A DNA stretch of 64,000 nt from DATBJJ01 sp036556425 (GCA_036556425.1 DATBJJ010000006.1:1-64000); one strand, 5' to 3'; positions 24,307 through 32,425 are shown, counted from the stretch's first letter. Program-made: numbers and translations. The notes: a model not told the origin generated them from the letters alone.

Positions 24307-25796
24307 TGCCGCTGACCCTGGGCCTCGGAGGCGTACGACGGCACGCGTGCGCCGCGGTGGCGGATCGCCACGACGTCCTCAGCGTGTGCGAGCAGGAGCG
24401 CATCACGCGCGTCCGGGGCGCGGGCTACAACGGGACGGGGCTGCCGGACGAAGCGGTGGATGCCGCGCTGGCATCCGTCGGCGCGGCCCGGTCCGACGTC
24501 ACGATGTGCGCCGTCGCGGAAGAAGTCGCAGCGGAGCTTCCGTGGCCGACCGAGCGGTTCAATCATCATCACGCGCACGCGTGCGCGGCCTATTTGACGT
24601 CGCCGTTCCAGTCGGCCGCGATTCTCGTGTGCGATCACGAGCCTCCCGGAGTGAGCGTGTGGGTTGGAAACGGCCCGGACGTACAACGCATCGATTGGCC
24701 CTGGACCGGGCCCAGCATTTCGGCTTTGTACACCGAGTGCGCGCGCCTTTTCGGCTTTACGGCGACGGGCGGCGATCAGATGTTCGAGGCGCTCGCTCGA
24801 CTGATGATGTCGGATCCCGACGACCGCCTGCCTGTGATCTTCAGCACGGATGGCGCGGCGATCGAAGAGCAGCCGGACTGGCGATCGATCGTGAAAGAGC
24901 TGTTGGCATCGCCGCGCGTGACCGCGAAGGCTCGCGTCGCCGCCGCGGTTCAGCGACAGATCGAGCGGCTTGCCGTGGAGGTCCTCGCCAGAATTCAGAC
25001 GGCAACGGAACGATCGGTCGTCTGCCTCGGGGGAAGTCTCTTCTATCACTCGTCGATCAACACAGCAGTCCGTCAGTCGGGGCTGTTCGAGCGCGTCTTC
25101 GTTCCGGCGAATCCCGGCAACGCCGGACTCTCGGTCGGCGCCGCGATGCGCGCATCGCAGCTTGCGCCGCGCCGCGTGTCGGCGTTCCTCGGCCCCTCGT
25201 ACGATCCGGACGCGATCAAGGCCACGCTCGACAACTGCAAGCTGCGCTACGACTGGGTGGAAGAAGGAGCCGCGATTCGAACAGCGGTGAAGCACCTGAC
25301 GCAAGGGCGGCTCGTCGGATGGTTCGAAGGGCGAATGGAGTGGGGGCCACGCGCGCTGGGCGCGCGCTCGATTCTCGCGAGCCCGTTTCATCCGCACGTG
25401 CTCGAGAACTTGAATCGCTTCTTGAAGCGCCGCGAGGAGTGGCGCGGATACGCGGTCAGCGTCCTCGACGAGGCGCTATCGACGCACTTCTCCGGGCCGG
25501 CGGAGGCGCCGTTCATGGAATGCGATTACCGGCCGAAGGATGCCGGCGCGTTTCGATGGGCGCTGCCGTCGCCCTGTGCGGCGATCCGCGTGCAGACCGT
25601 CGGAGCGGACTCGCCCCCGAGATATCGCGAGCTCGTGAGGGCCTTCGGCGAGGTGACCGGCGTTCCCTGCGTCATGAATACCTCGTTCAATGGATTCCAC
25701 GAGCCGATCGTCTGCACGCCCCGCGATGCGGTCCGCGTCTTCTACGGATCCGGACTCGACGTGCTGCTGCTCGACCGATTCGAGCTCACGAAGTGA
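24306..25796 (+). CDS. Divergent NodU/CmcH-family carbamoyltransferase
   Basis: 496 residues, shorter than its neighbour (608). The overall fold is clear: NHHHAHACAAYLTSPF in the Kae1-like N-terminal domain, GWFEGRMEWGPRALGARSIL and MNTSFNGFHEPIVCTP in the C-terminal YrdC-like domain. Key positions differ from active members: the N-terminal HDxA motif reads RRHACAA (the Asp is gone), the DGxGE motif reads CDHEPPG, and the FRPFAPSV motif reads WRGYAVSV. It may be a regulatory or altered-specificity partner of the second copy. Family enzymes transfer carbamoyl from carbamoyl phosphate, through carbamoyl-AMP, to a hydroxyl. Start overlaps the phosphatase stop by one base. Confidence 0.85.
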   Translation: MPLTLGLGGVRRHACAAVADRHDVLSVCEQERITRVRGAGYNGTGLPDEAVDAALASVGAARSDVTMCAVAEEVAAELPWPTERFNHHHAHACAAYLTSPFQSAAILVCDHEPPGVSVWVGNGPDVQRIDWPWTGPSISALYTECARLFGFTATGGDQMFEALARLMMSDPDDRLPVIFSTDGAAIEEQPDWRSIVKELLASPRVTAKARVAAAVQRQIERLAVEVLARIQTATERSVVCLGGSLFYHSSINTAVRQSGLFERVFVPANPGNAGLSVGAAMRASQLAPRRVSAFLGPSYDPDAIKATLDNCKLRYDWVEEGAAIRTAVKHLTQGRLVGWFEGRMEWGPRALGARSILASPFHPHVLENLNRFLKRREEWRGYAVSVLDEALSTHFSGPAEAPFMECDYRPKDAGAFRWALPSPCAAIRVQTVGADSPPRYRELVRAFGEVTGVPCVMNTSFNGFHEPIVCTPRDAVRVFYGSGLDVLLLDRFELTK

Positions 25797-25810
25797 GGGT
25801 GTAACGCCGC

Positions 25811-27637
25811 ATGCGCGACGAGTACATTCTGGGCATCTCGGCGTTCTACCACGACAGCGCGGCGTGTCTCGTGCGCAACGGCGAGATCGTCGCGGCCGCT
25901 CAAGAGGAACGCTTCACGCGCAAGAAGGGGGATTCGGGCTTCCCCGCGCGCGCGGTGGACTACTGCTTGAGCGTCGCAGGCGTGCGCATGCCGGACATCG
26001 ACTACGTTGGTTTCTACGACAAGCCGCTCGTGAAGTTCGAGCGCATTCTCGAGACGTATCTCGGCGTCGCGCCGCGCGGATTCCCCTCCTTCATGCTCGC
26101 CGGTCCTCTCTGGATCAAGGACAAGCTGTACATGGACCGGCAGCTCCGGCAGGAGCTCGGCTTCCACGGCGAGGTCTTGTACGCGGAGCATCACGAATCG
26201 CACGCCGCCAGCGCGTTCTACCCGTCGCCGTTCGACGAAGCGGCGATTCTGACGATTGACGGCGTCGGCGAATGGGCGACCGCGTCGATCGGCGTCGGCC
26301 GCGGCAACGAGCTCCGGATCCTCGACGAGCTGCATTGGCCGGATTCTCTTGGCCTGCTCTACTCCGCGTTCACGTACTACACCGGGTTCAAGGTCAACTC
26401 GGGCGAGTACAAAGTGATGGGGCTCGCGCCGTACGGCGAACCCAAGTACGTCGACGTCATCTACAACGAGCTGATGGATCTTCGCGACGACGGATCGTTC
26501 AGGCTCAATCAGAAGTACTTCAACTACCTCACCGGCCTGACGATGACGAACGGCGCGTTCGAGAAGCTGTTCGGCGGGCCGCCGCGCACACCCGAGACGA
26601 AGCTGACGCAGAAAGAAATGGATCTTGCGCGCTCCGTGCAGGTCGTCTGCGAAGAAGTGATGCTGCGCATGGCGCGCACGGCGCATCGGCGGACCGGACT
26701 CGAGAACCTGTGCCTCGCCGGAGGCGTCGCGCTGAATTGCGTCGGCAACGGACGTCTCCTTCGCGAGGGACCGTTCAAGCGGCTCTGGATTCAGCCGGCG
26801 GCCGGAGATGCGGGCGGCGCGCTCGGCGTCGCGCAGCTGATCAACCATCGCTATCGCGGACGTCCGCGGAACGTCACGCCGAACCAGGATTCGATGAAGG
26901 GTTCCTATTTGGGACCGGCGTTCAGCGAAGCGGAGATCGCGCGATTCCTCAAGACCGTCGGTGCGCCGGCGTCGAGGATCGACGGCGATGCGCTTCCCGG
27001 GCGCGTCGCGGATCTATTGGCGAACGAGAAGGTCGTGGGATGGTTCGACGGCCGCATGGAGTTCGGTCCGCGGGCGCTCGGCGCGCGCAGCATCCTCGGG
27101 GATCCCCGCAGCCCGCGCATGCAGGCGCAGATGAACATCAAGATCAAGTTCCGCGAAGGCTTCAGGCCGTTCGCGCCGTCGGTGCTGCGCGAGCGCGTCT
27201 CCGACTACTTCGATCTCGATACCGATTCGCCATACATGCTGCTCGTCGCGCCCGTTTGCGAAGAGCGGCGCATTCCGCTCTCCGAGGCGCAGCACACGCT
27301 CTGGGGCATCGACAAGCTGAACGTGCCGCGCTCCGACATCCCGGCCGTCACGCACATCGACTACTCCGCGCGCGTGCAGACGGTCACGCACGAGACTAAT
27401 CCTGGCTACTACGATCTGATCAAGGCCTTCGACGCGAAGACCGGATGCCCGGTCGTCGTCAACACGTCGTTCAACGTCCGCGGCGAGCCAATCGTCTGCA
27501 CGCCCGAGGACGCGTATCGCTGCTTCATGCGCACCAACATCGATTACCTGGTGCTGGGTCCCTATCTGCTCGACAAGTCCGCCCAGCCGGCATACAAGGA
27601 CACGCAGGAATGGCAGAAAGAATTCCAGCTCGATTGA
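25811..27637 (+). CDS. NodU/TobZ-type carbamoyltransferase
   Basis: 608 residues, full family length. Intact motifs: ISAFYHDSAACLVRNG and AAQEERFTRKKGD at the start, EHHESHAASAFYPSPF, LTIDGVGEWA, and in the C-terminal domain GWFDGRMEFGPRALGARSIL, KFREGFRPFAPSVL and NTSFNVRGEPIVCTP. It should carbamoylate a hydroxyl of an EPS sugar or precursor. The following membrane genes (SxtJ-like, DUF5989-like) and the SGNH protein are the normal companions of this family in many bacterial loci. It starts 14 bases after the divergent copy and its end overlaps the SxtJ-like gene. Confidence 0.94.
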   Translation: MRDEYILGISAFYHDSAACLVRNGEIVAAAQEERFTRKKGDSGFPARAVDYCLSVAGVRMPDIDYVGFYDKPLVKFERILETYLGVAPRGFPSFMLAGPLWIKDKLYMDRQLRQELGFHGEVLYAEHHESHAASAFYPSPFDEAAILTIDGVGEWATASIGVGRGNELRILDELHWPDSLGLLYSAFTYYTGFKVNSGEYKVMGLAPYGEPKYVDVIYNELMDLRDDGSFRLNQKYFNYLTGLTMTNGAFEKLFGGPPRTPETKLTQKEMDLARSVQVVCEEVMLRMARTAHRRTGLENLCLAGGVALNCVGNGRLLREGPFKRLWIQPAAGDAGGALGVAQLINHRYRGRPRNVTPNQDSMKGSYLGPAFSEAEIARFLKTVGAPASRIDGDALPGRVADLLANEKVVGWFDGRMEFGPRALGARSILGDPRSPRMQAQMNIKIKFREGFRPFAPSVLRERVSDYFDLDTDSPYMLLVAPVCEERRIPLSEAQHTLWGIDKLNVPRSDIPAVTHIDYSARVQTVTHETNPGYYDLIKAFDAKTGCPVVVNTSFNVRGEPIVCTPEDAYRCFMRTNIDYLVLGPYLLDKSAQPAYKDTQEWQKEFQLD

Positions 27638-28017
27638 GCGCGGCCGAAGGCCGACGCTTCGGGCTCACCGTCGGCGCGGCGTTCCTCGTGCTCGCCGCGA
27701 TTGCCTGGTGGCGCGGCCACGTGGTGGCGCCCACAGTGCTCTCGACCGTGGGCGGCCTCCTCGTCGCGGCGGGCATCGTCGTGCCAACGCTGCTCGGACC
27801 GGTCCAGCGCGGATGGATGGCGCTGGCGCACGCAATCTCGAAAGTGACGACGCCCATCGTGATGGGCGCGATTTATCTCATCGTCCTGACCCCGGTCGGC
27901 GTTCTTCGGCGTCTCGTCTCGGGCAACCCTCTCGTTCACGGCGTGAAGTCGACGACGTACTGGCACCATCGGCCCGAACGGCCGCGCCCGCCGTCGTCGA
28001 TGCAGCGGCAATTCTAG
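27610..28017 (+). CDS. SxtJ-family membrane protein
   Basis: 135 residues from the ATG at 27610, overlapping the carbamoyltransferase by 28 bases; a TTG at 27634 is an alternative. Two or three hydrophobic helices (LTVGAAFLVLAAIAWW, VLSTVGGLLVAAGIVVPTLL, TPIVMGAIYLIVLTPVGVL), then a basic tail (WHHRPERPRPPSSMQRQF). Proteins of this family accompany carbamoyltransferases, first noted in saxitoxin clusters; the biochemical role is unknown. It probably holds the carbamoyltransferase at the membrane or helps hand over a lipid-linked substrate; inference from context. Confidence 0.8.
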   Translation: MAERIPARLSAAEGRRFGLTVGAAFLVLAAIAWWRGHVVAPTVLSTVGGLLVAAGIVVPTLLGPVQRGWMALAHAISKVTTPIVMGAIYLIVLTPVGVLRRLVSGNPLVHGVKSTTYWHHRPERPRPPSSMQRQF

Positions 28018-28030
28018 CGAGGAGCGTTCG

Positions 28031-28189
28031 ATGGCAAGTTCAAGCTGGATCGGCGAGCTCTGGGCGTTCATGCGCGAGCGGAAGAAGTGGTGGCTCCTCC
28101 CGGTCATCGTCGTGATGGTCGTGGTGGGGACGCTGCTCATCTTCGCGCAGGGATCCGTGCTGGCGCCGTTCATCTACACGATCTTCTGA
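28031..28189 (+). CDS. DUF5989-type small membrane protein
   Basis: 52 residues. ATG at 28031 preceded by GAGGAGC; stop TGA at 28187-28189. The protein has an amphipathic start (WIGELWAFMRERKKWW), one strong membrane helix (LPVIVVMVVVGTLLIFAQG) and a short hydrophobic end (APFIYTIF). Size, the RERKKWW motif and position right after the SxtJ-like gene fit the small DUF5989 proteins that travel with carbamoyltransferases. Function unknown. Confidence 0.75.
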   Translation: MASSSWIGELWAFMRERKKWWLLPVIVVMVVVGTLLIFAQGSVLAPFIYTIF

Positions 28190-28199
28190 GCGAATCGCT

Positions 28200-29267
28200 T
28201 TGCGACTTTTCAAGGCGGTACTCTTCCGGCTCATCGCGGTTGGAATCGCGACGACGGTCTCGCTGATCGCCGCCGAGCTGGTGCTGCGCCTCTCGGCGGC
28301 GAGCCAGTACGTCTATCAGGATCCGGTGCTCTTCTCGGATCCGGTGACGTACGTGCCGAATCAGGTGGGGTACCACCAACTCGCGCGCGAGTTCAACATT
28401 CAGATCAAGATCAATTCGCGGGGTTTCCGCGACACCGAGTACACGCCCGCGCCGGAGGCGCGGACCATCGTCACGCTGGGAGATTCGTTCACCGAGGGGT
28501 TTGGCGTGGACGCGGAGGCCGTCTGGTCGAAGCGCCTGCAGGAGCGGGTCGTCCGCGACCGCCTCGCGTACGAGCACGTCTACAACGCCGGCCACAGTGG
28601 AACGAATCCGAAGAACTACCGAGCGGTCTACGAGCACTTCTTCAAGAACGATCCGCACGTGCAGTTGGTCGTCATCGGATTCTGCCTCGCGAACGACATC
28701 GTCGAGGAGTCCACGCCGGTCAATCTGCGGCCGCAGCGCGCGCCCAAGAAGGGCCTGAACTATGTACTAAGCAAGTATTCGATCATCTACAACCTCGCCA
28801 GGAGCCGCCTCCGGTACGACCGGCGCCTCGAGCGCGTGATGGCGAAGTTCGGCCTGACCAATCCGCCGATCATCACGACGGATCTCTTGAACAACGAGGA
28901 GAATCGCCGGCGATGGCCGTACGCGGTCCAGTTCCTGACGGACTTCGCGCGCGAGATCAACGCCGACGGCAAGAAGGTCCTGATCGTGTTCATCCCGTCG
29001 AAGGAGCTCGTGCTGGACGATTACTTCGACACGCTGCTCAAGGTGACGGAGACGCCGCCGGCGAGCATCGATCGATACGGGTTCCGCGACTACGCGCTGG
29101 ACCGCTTCCAGCGGGCGCAAGTGCCGGTGCTCGACCTCACGCCCGCGTTGAGGGCGCAGCGCACGGCTGACCTCTATTTCGTCGGGGACGGGCACTGGAA
29201 CCCCGCAGGACATCAGTTCGCGGCGGACACCATCTACGAGTACCTTTCACGGCACGGTCTGCTCTGA
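28200..29267 (+). CDS. Membrane-anchored SGNH/GDSL hydrolase
   Basis: 355 residues. The start codon is TTG at 28200, 10 bases after the previous stop. An N-terminal membrane anchor (AVLFRLIAVGIATTVSLIAAE) leads into a periplasmic SGNH domain: block I TIVTLGDSFTEGFG with the catalytic Ser, block II/III NAGHSGTNPKNY, and block V DGHWNPAGHQ with the catalytic Asp and His. SGNH proteins of EPS loci add or remove O-acetyl and related acyl groups. As the last gene of the plus-strand operon after the carbamoyltransferase module, it probably edits the same EPS. Confidence 0.87.
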   Translation: MRLFKAVLFRLIAVGIATTVSLIAAELVLRLSAASQYVYQDPVLFSDPVTYVPNQVGYHQLAREFNIQIKINSRGFRDTEYTPAPEARTIVTLGDSFTEGFGVDAEAVWSKRLQERVVRDRLAYEHVYNAGHSGTNPKNYRAVYEHFFKNDPHVQLVVIGFCLANDIVEESTPVNLRPQRAPKKGLNYVLSKYSIIYNLARSRLRYDRRLERVMAKFGLTNPPIITTDLLNNEENRRRWPYAVQFLTDFAREINADGKKVLIVFIPSKELVLDDYFDTLLKVTETPPASIDRYGFRDYALDRFQRAQVPVLDLTPALRAQRTADLYFVGDGHWNPAGHQFAADTIYEYLSRHGLL

Positions 29268-29355
29268 GGGCGCGCAATTCTGTTACGTGACCGCACGGCG
29301 CGCCCGTCGAGCTTGTTGATTCCACTGGAATTACCGCTCTTTTCTCGATCACCCG

Positions 29356-29370
29356 TGGCATAGACCTTGC
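29356..29370 (+). promoter_or_regulatory. Sigma-54-like -24/-12 promoter
   Basis: TGGCATAGACCTTGC is the best consensus match in the window (TGGCAC and TTGC with GG-N10-GC), with one mismatch in the -24 half. It lies in the 316-base gap before the secreted beta-helix gene, 214 bases upstream of its start. No GGCAGACT copy is found upstream, unlike the other candidates. The hairpin at 29382-29413 would lie in the leader. Confidence 0.5.
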
Positions 29371-29381
29371 CTGACCACAGG

Positions 29382-29413
29382 ACGGCCGAGCAAGCGTTTG
29401 GCCGGCCGTTTTT
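29382..29413 (+). terminator. Hairpin with T-run in the 29.3-29.6 kb gap
   Basis: ACGGCCG (29382-29388) pairs with CGGCCGT (29403-29409) across a 14-base loop and is followed by five Ts (29409-29413). This is a modest intrinsic terminator, placed 115 bases after the SGNH gene. Because it also follows the sigma-54-like promoter at 29356, it could act as an attenuator of the next gene. The remaining 170 bases of the gap show only AAGGAG at 29575 before the ATG. Confidence 0.5.
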
Positions 29414-29583
29414 CGAGATTCAGCGAAAAAGTCCAAGAAAACTGGTGGGGTCCCATCGGGGTGCCGCCGCGGCAGCTTGTAGGATTTATACGAATCGCCG
29501 CAAGCACCGTGTAGCGGCTTACGGTTGTGTAACGGATGAGGCCGACGTAGGGCACCTCCAAAGCGATACGAGGTAAGGAGATC

Positions 29584-31074
29584 ATGCGGAAGTCGAACAC
29601 GATGATGCGGATTTGCATGGGGATCGCGGCGGCGCTCGTGGTGACGGCAGCGCAGCCTGCGCGAGCGGCGAATTATCCTCTCGAGTTGACGAATATCCGG
29701 GCGGCTGGCGCGAACATGAACAGCAGTCACCGGATCTTCCGCGCATATCCAGGGCTCATGTACAACATCCGCGCCGCGGTGATCGGCGGAGATCTTCCCT
29801 ACACCTTCTCGCTCACGAACGCGCCCGCGGGGATGACGATCGACGCGCGCGGTGAAATCTTCTGGCCGAACCCGCAGGCCAACGCGACGCCGACGATCAC
29901 GGTGCGCGACGCGGCCGGCGCGCAGGTCACAGCCACGTGGACGATTCAAGTCACGACGACCGGCTTCCGCTTCGTGAACGCGAACGCGGCCGCCGGCGGC
30001 AACGGCAGCGCCGCGAGCCCGTGGCGCACGATGGTGGACGTCTACAACAACGCCGCGCAGACCGACATCATCTACTGGCGCGCGGGCACGTACAGCCAGC
30101 TGACGCTGCCGCGTACGGGCACCGGCGGCGACTGGGAGCGCGTCGAGTGGTACCGCCACGCGTCGATCTGGCTGGCGTATCCGGGCGAAACGCCCGTCAT
30201 CGACTTCGGGTATCGCGCCGGCGGCTCCGAGCGCGCGCCTGCGATCCGGCTGAACGACGACCTCGTGTACGTCGACGGCTTCGAGACGGTCAATTCACGG
30301 CTGATCGCGTTTCAATTCACCGGCATGCAGCAAGGCCCGACCTTCCGCAAGCTGCGCATGCACGCGCACGGGCCGGGCACGGATGGATCGAACGCGTCGT
30401 TCATCATGACGATGATCTCCCTCGGCTCGCCGACGAGCAACATGGTCGTGCAGGATTCCGAGTTCTGGGATCTCACGGGGCTCGCCACGACGCTCAAGAT
30501 CTACTCGCAGCGCAAGCTGCTCATCGAGGACACTGTGCAGCACGACGCCACGTATGGCGTCGAGCTGAAAGCCGACGTGTCGCAGTTCACGGTCCGCAAC
30601 AACTACTTCTACGACTGCAACGGGTTTGCGCTCGGCGGGAACATGCACTACGACACGACGTACGGCGAGATCCTGTTGAACTACATCCGTTCGGCGGACG
30701 CGCTGCAGCTCAATAACGACAGCGACGCGAGGACGATTCACGTCTATCGCAACACGCTCGTCGGGCGCGTGCTCGTCAGCGCGACGGACTCCGCCGACGG
30801 ACCGTTCTATTTCATCAACAACGTCATCGTGAACAGCAACAGCGGCACGCCGGCCGGATCGCACATCACCTACGAAGAGGTGAGCGCCCCGAGCCGCATC
30901 ATTCAGGTCAACAACCTCGCGGGATACCCATCGGACAACATCGTCGACGGCGCCGGCAATTTGACGACGGCGTATGCCGCGTATCGCGGCACGCACGGCC
31001 ACACGGGCGGAGGCACGACACCGCCGGTACCGAATGCGCCGGCCGCGCCGACAAACGTCCGTATCATCCGCTAA
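29584..31074 (+). CDS. Secreted protein: Ig-like domain plus right-handed beta-helix
   Basis: 496 residues with a signal peptide (MGIAAALVVTAAQPARA) cut near residue 28. Residues 35-125 form an Ig-like module (YTFSLTNAPAGMTIDARGEIFW, then a strand ending TWTIQVTTTG), as in putative-Ig/cadherin-like domains. Residues 130-460 look like a pectate-lyase-type beta-helix, with repeated short strands and Asn ladders (TVRNNYFYDCNGFALGGN, FYFINNVIVNSNS). The tail is Gly/Pro-rich, without PEP-CTERM or lipobox. Such proteins bind or cut acidic polysaccharides; no catalytic residues can be assigned. It may trim or bind the EPS made by the locus. Ribosome-binding site GTAAGGAG. Confidence 0.82.
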   Translation: MRKSNTMMRICMGIAAALVVTAAQPARAANYPLELTNIRAAGANMNSSHRIFRAYPGLMYNIRAAVIGGDLPYTFSLTNAPAGMTIDARGEIFWPNPQANATPTITVRDAAGAQVTATWTIQVTTTGFRFVNANAAAGGNGSAASPWRTMVDVYNNAAQTDIIYWRAGTYSQLTLPRTGTGGDWERVEWYRHASIWLAYPGETPVIDFGYRAGGSERAPAIRLNDDLVYVDGFETVNSRLIAFQFTGMQQGPTFRKLRMHAHGPGTDGSNASFIMTMISLGSPTSNMVVQDSEFWDLTGLATTLKIYSQRKLLIEDTVQHDATYGVELKADVSQFTVRNNYFYDCNGFALGGNMHYDTTYGEILLNYIRSADALQLNNDSDARTIHVYRNTLVGRVLVSATDSADGPFYFINNVIVNSNSGTPAGSHITYEEVSAPSRIIQVNNLAGYPSDNIVDGAGNLTTAYAAYRGTHGHTGGGTTPPVPNAPAAPTNVRIIR

Positions 31075-31088
31075 CCATTAATGCACAC

Positions 31089-31163
31089 AGAGGCGCAAGG
31101 TAACGCTGCGTTTGCAGCCCACCTTGCCCTCTGCACGTCTGCCCTGGCAAGATCGATCCAGGG
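31089..31163 (+). repeat. Two consecutive hairpins between the beta-helix and GT2 genes
   Basis: First hairpin (31089-31132): AGAGG and GCAAGGT, with a bulged C at 31094, pair with ACCTTGC and CCTCT; inside the loop GCTGC (31105-31109) pairs with GCAGC (31114-31118) around GTTT. Second hairpin (31142-31163): CCCTGG pairs with CCAGGG across 10 bases. No T-run follows either. Together they fill the 104-base gap and reach within 15 bases of the glycosyltransferase start, so they could govern read-through or translation. Confidence 0.6.
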
Positions 31164-31178
31164 AATAAGAAACCCTTA

Positions 31179-32273
31179 ATGCCAGGACAATCCGTCTCCG
31201 TCGTCATCCCCACGTATAACCGCGCAGAATTCGTCCGCGAAGCGATCGACAGCGCGCTCGCTCAAACCCTTCCCGTCCGCGAAATCATCGTGGTCGACGA
31301 CGGGTCCACCGACGAGACCGAATCGGCGCTTGCCGCGTACGGCAACCGCATCACGTACATCCGCCAGGAGAATCGCGGCGTCAGCGCGGCCCGGAATCTC
31401 GGGATGCAGCTTGCGGGCGGCAACTACATCGCGTTCCTCGATTCGGACGACGTCTGGCATCCGAACAAGCTCGCGCTGCAGGTCGCGATTCTGGAGCGCC
31501 TGCCGGACGTGCACCTGCTCTTCACCGAGTTCGAGATCCTCAGGCAGGACGGCTCGCATCAGCGTCAGGGCAGCCGCGCGTGGCTCGCGCCCGGATCGTC
31601 GTTCGCGAACTTGTATCAGAGCACGACCTCGTCCACGGAGCTGGGCGTGAACGTCGACGGCTTTCCGTCCGACGTGCCGATTCACACCGGCCACGTGTAC
31701 GACAAGATGCTCTACGAGCACTTCGGGTTGACGTCGACGGCGATGCTTCGGCGCAGCGTCGTGGCGGAGGGTCTGCGATTCACCGAGGGCGTGTCGCTCT
31801 ACGAGGATTGGGAATTCTACGCGCGCATCGCCAAACGCCACGCGCTCGCGTTCGCCGATGCCGAAACGGCGACGAACCGCAGCCATCAGGGGTTGGAGCG
31901 CCTGACGCGCGGTCCGCGCGTCGCCAAAGTGGAGTCATATCTCGGACTGCTCGACCGCGTGTGGAAGGCGGACCCGGGCTTCATCGAGGAGCACGGAGAA
32001 GATCTCCGCCGCGTCGAGTCCCGCGCGCTCATGGCGCTGGCGCGGGAAGGCGCGCTCGCGTCGCGCCCCGACGTGGTCGACCGCGCCCTCGTGCGCTGGC
32101 GCGCGCAATCGCCGCCCGTTCAAGAGGGCCGCGTCTGGGCGCGAATCTACGAGCTCTCCGGCTCGGCCCCAGGCGGTGCTGTCATCCTTCGTTTCCTGCT
32201 TCGAGTGAGCACCATGCTCAAGGTCCTCACGAAGCGGCAGCAGGCGCACTATTCGGTGAATCCCGCGGCCTGA
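31179..32273 (+). CDS. GT2 family glycosyltransferase
   Basis: 364 residues. GT-A fold family 2: VSVVIPTYNRAEFVREAIDS for nucleotide-sugar binding, EIIVVDDGSTDET, and the DxD-type YIAFLDSDDVWHPNK. The region after residue 215 (YEDWEFYARIAKRH) is the usual acceptor-side motif. It transfers a sugar from a nucleotide donor to a lipid-linked EPS intermediate in the cytosol. The C-terminal 100 residues are helical and variable. It resembles the GT2 at 45934 in layout. Sits apart from the big operons, after the paired hairpins. Confidence 0.9.
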   Translation: MPGQSVSVVIPTYNRAEFVREAIDSALAQTLPVREIIVVDDGSTDETESALAAYGNRITYIRQENRGVSAARNLGMQLAGGNYIAFLDSDDVWHPNKLALQVAILERLPDVHLLFTEFEILRQDGSHQRQGSRAWLAPGSSFANLYQSTTSSTELGVNVDGFPSDVPIHTGHVYDKMLYEHFGLTSTAMLRRSVVAEGLRFTEGVSLYEDWEFYARIAKRHALAFADAETATNRSHQGLERLTRGPRVAKVESYLGLLDRVWKADPGFIEEHGEDLRRVESRALMALAREGALASRPDVVDRALVRWRAQSPPVQEGRVWARIYELSGSAPGGAVILRFLLRVSTMLKVLTKRQQAHYSVNPAA

Positions 32274-32302
32274 GACAGCCTCCGCGACGAGGTCATTCGC
32301 CA

Positions 32303-32310
32303 GGCAGACT
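32303..32310 (+). promoter_or_regulatory. GGCAGACT upstream element, copy 4
   Basis: GGCAGACT in context CGCCAGGCAGACTTTCG, 29 bases after the GT2 stop and about 105 bases before the -24 GG of the element at 32410. The flank AGGCAGACTTT is identical to copy 1 at 14147, although the two loci are 18 kb apart. Confidence 0.5.
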
Positions 32311-32409
32311 TTCGTCGCGGCCTCTCACCCCTTTCCCGCCGACAGATCCGAATGTCAGTGTGCGCTCAATGATTTAGGCCGGTTTTCGAGCCGTTACCAA
32401 GGCCGTCCG

Positions 32410-32425
32410 TGGAATGAATCCTGCT
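32410..32425 (+). promoter_or_regulatory. Sigma-54-like -24/-12 promoter
   Basis: TGGAATGAATCCTGCT has GG-N10-GC spacing, a TGGAAT -24 half shared with the elements at 14264 and 15547, and CTGCT as -12 half. GC at 32423-32424 gives a start near 32436, about 31 bases before the ATG at 32467. Confidence 0.5.

Noticed and set aside
24306..25796. Reading the first carbamoyltransferase as a pseudogene
   Set aside because: Frame, codon bias, coupled start and C-terminal motifs are intact; altered motifs look like divergence, not decay.
29551..29564. GG-N10-GC (GGCACCTCCAAAGC) just before the beta-helix gene
   Set aside because: The -12 half is AAGC, not TTGC; GG-N10-GC alone is frequent in such GC-rich DNA.
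31137..31143. GTCTGCC, the reverse of the GGCAGAC core, before the GT2 gene
   Set aside because: Only 7 bases match, the orientation is opposite, and no sigma-54-like element follows.
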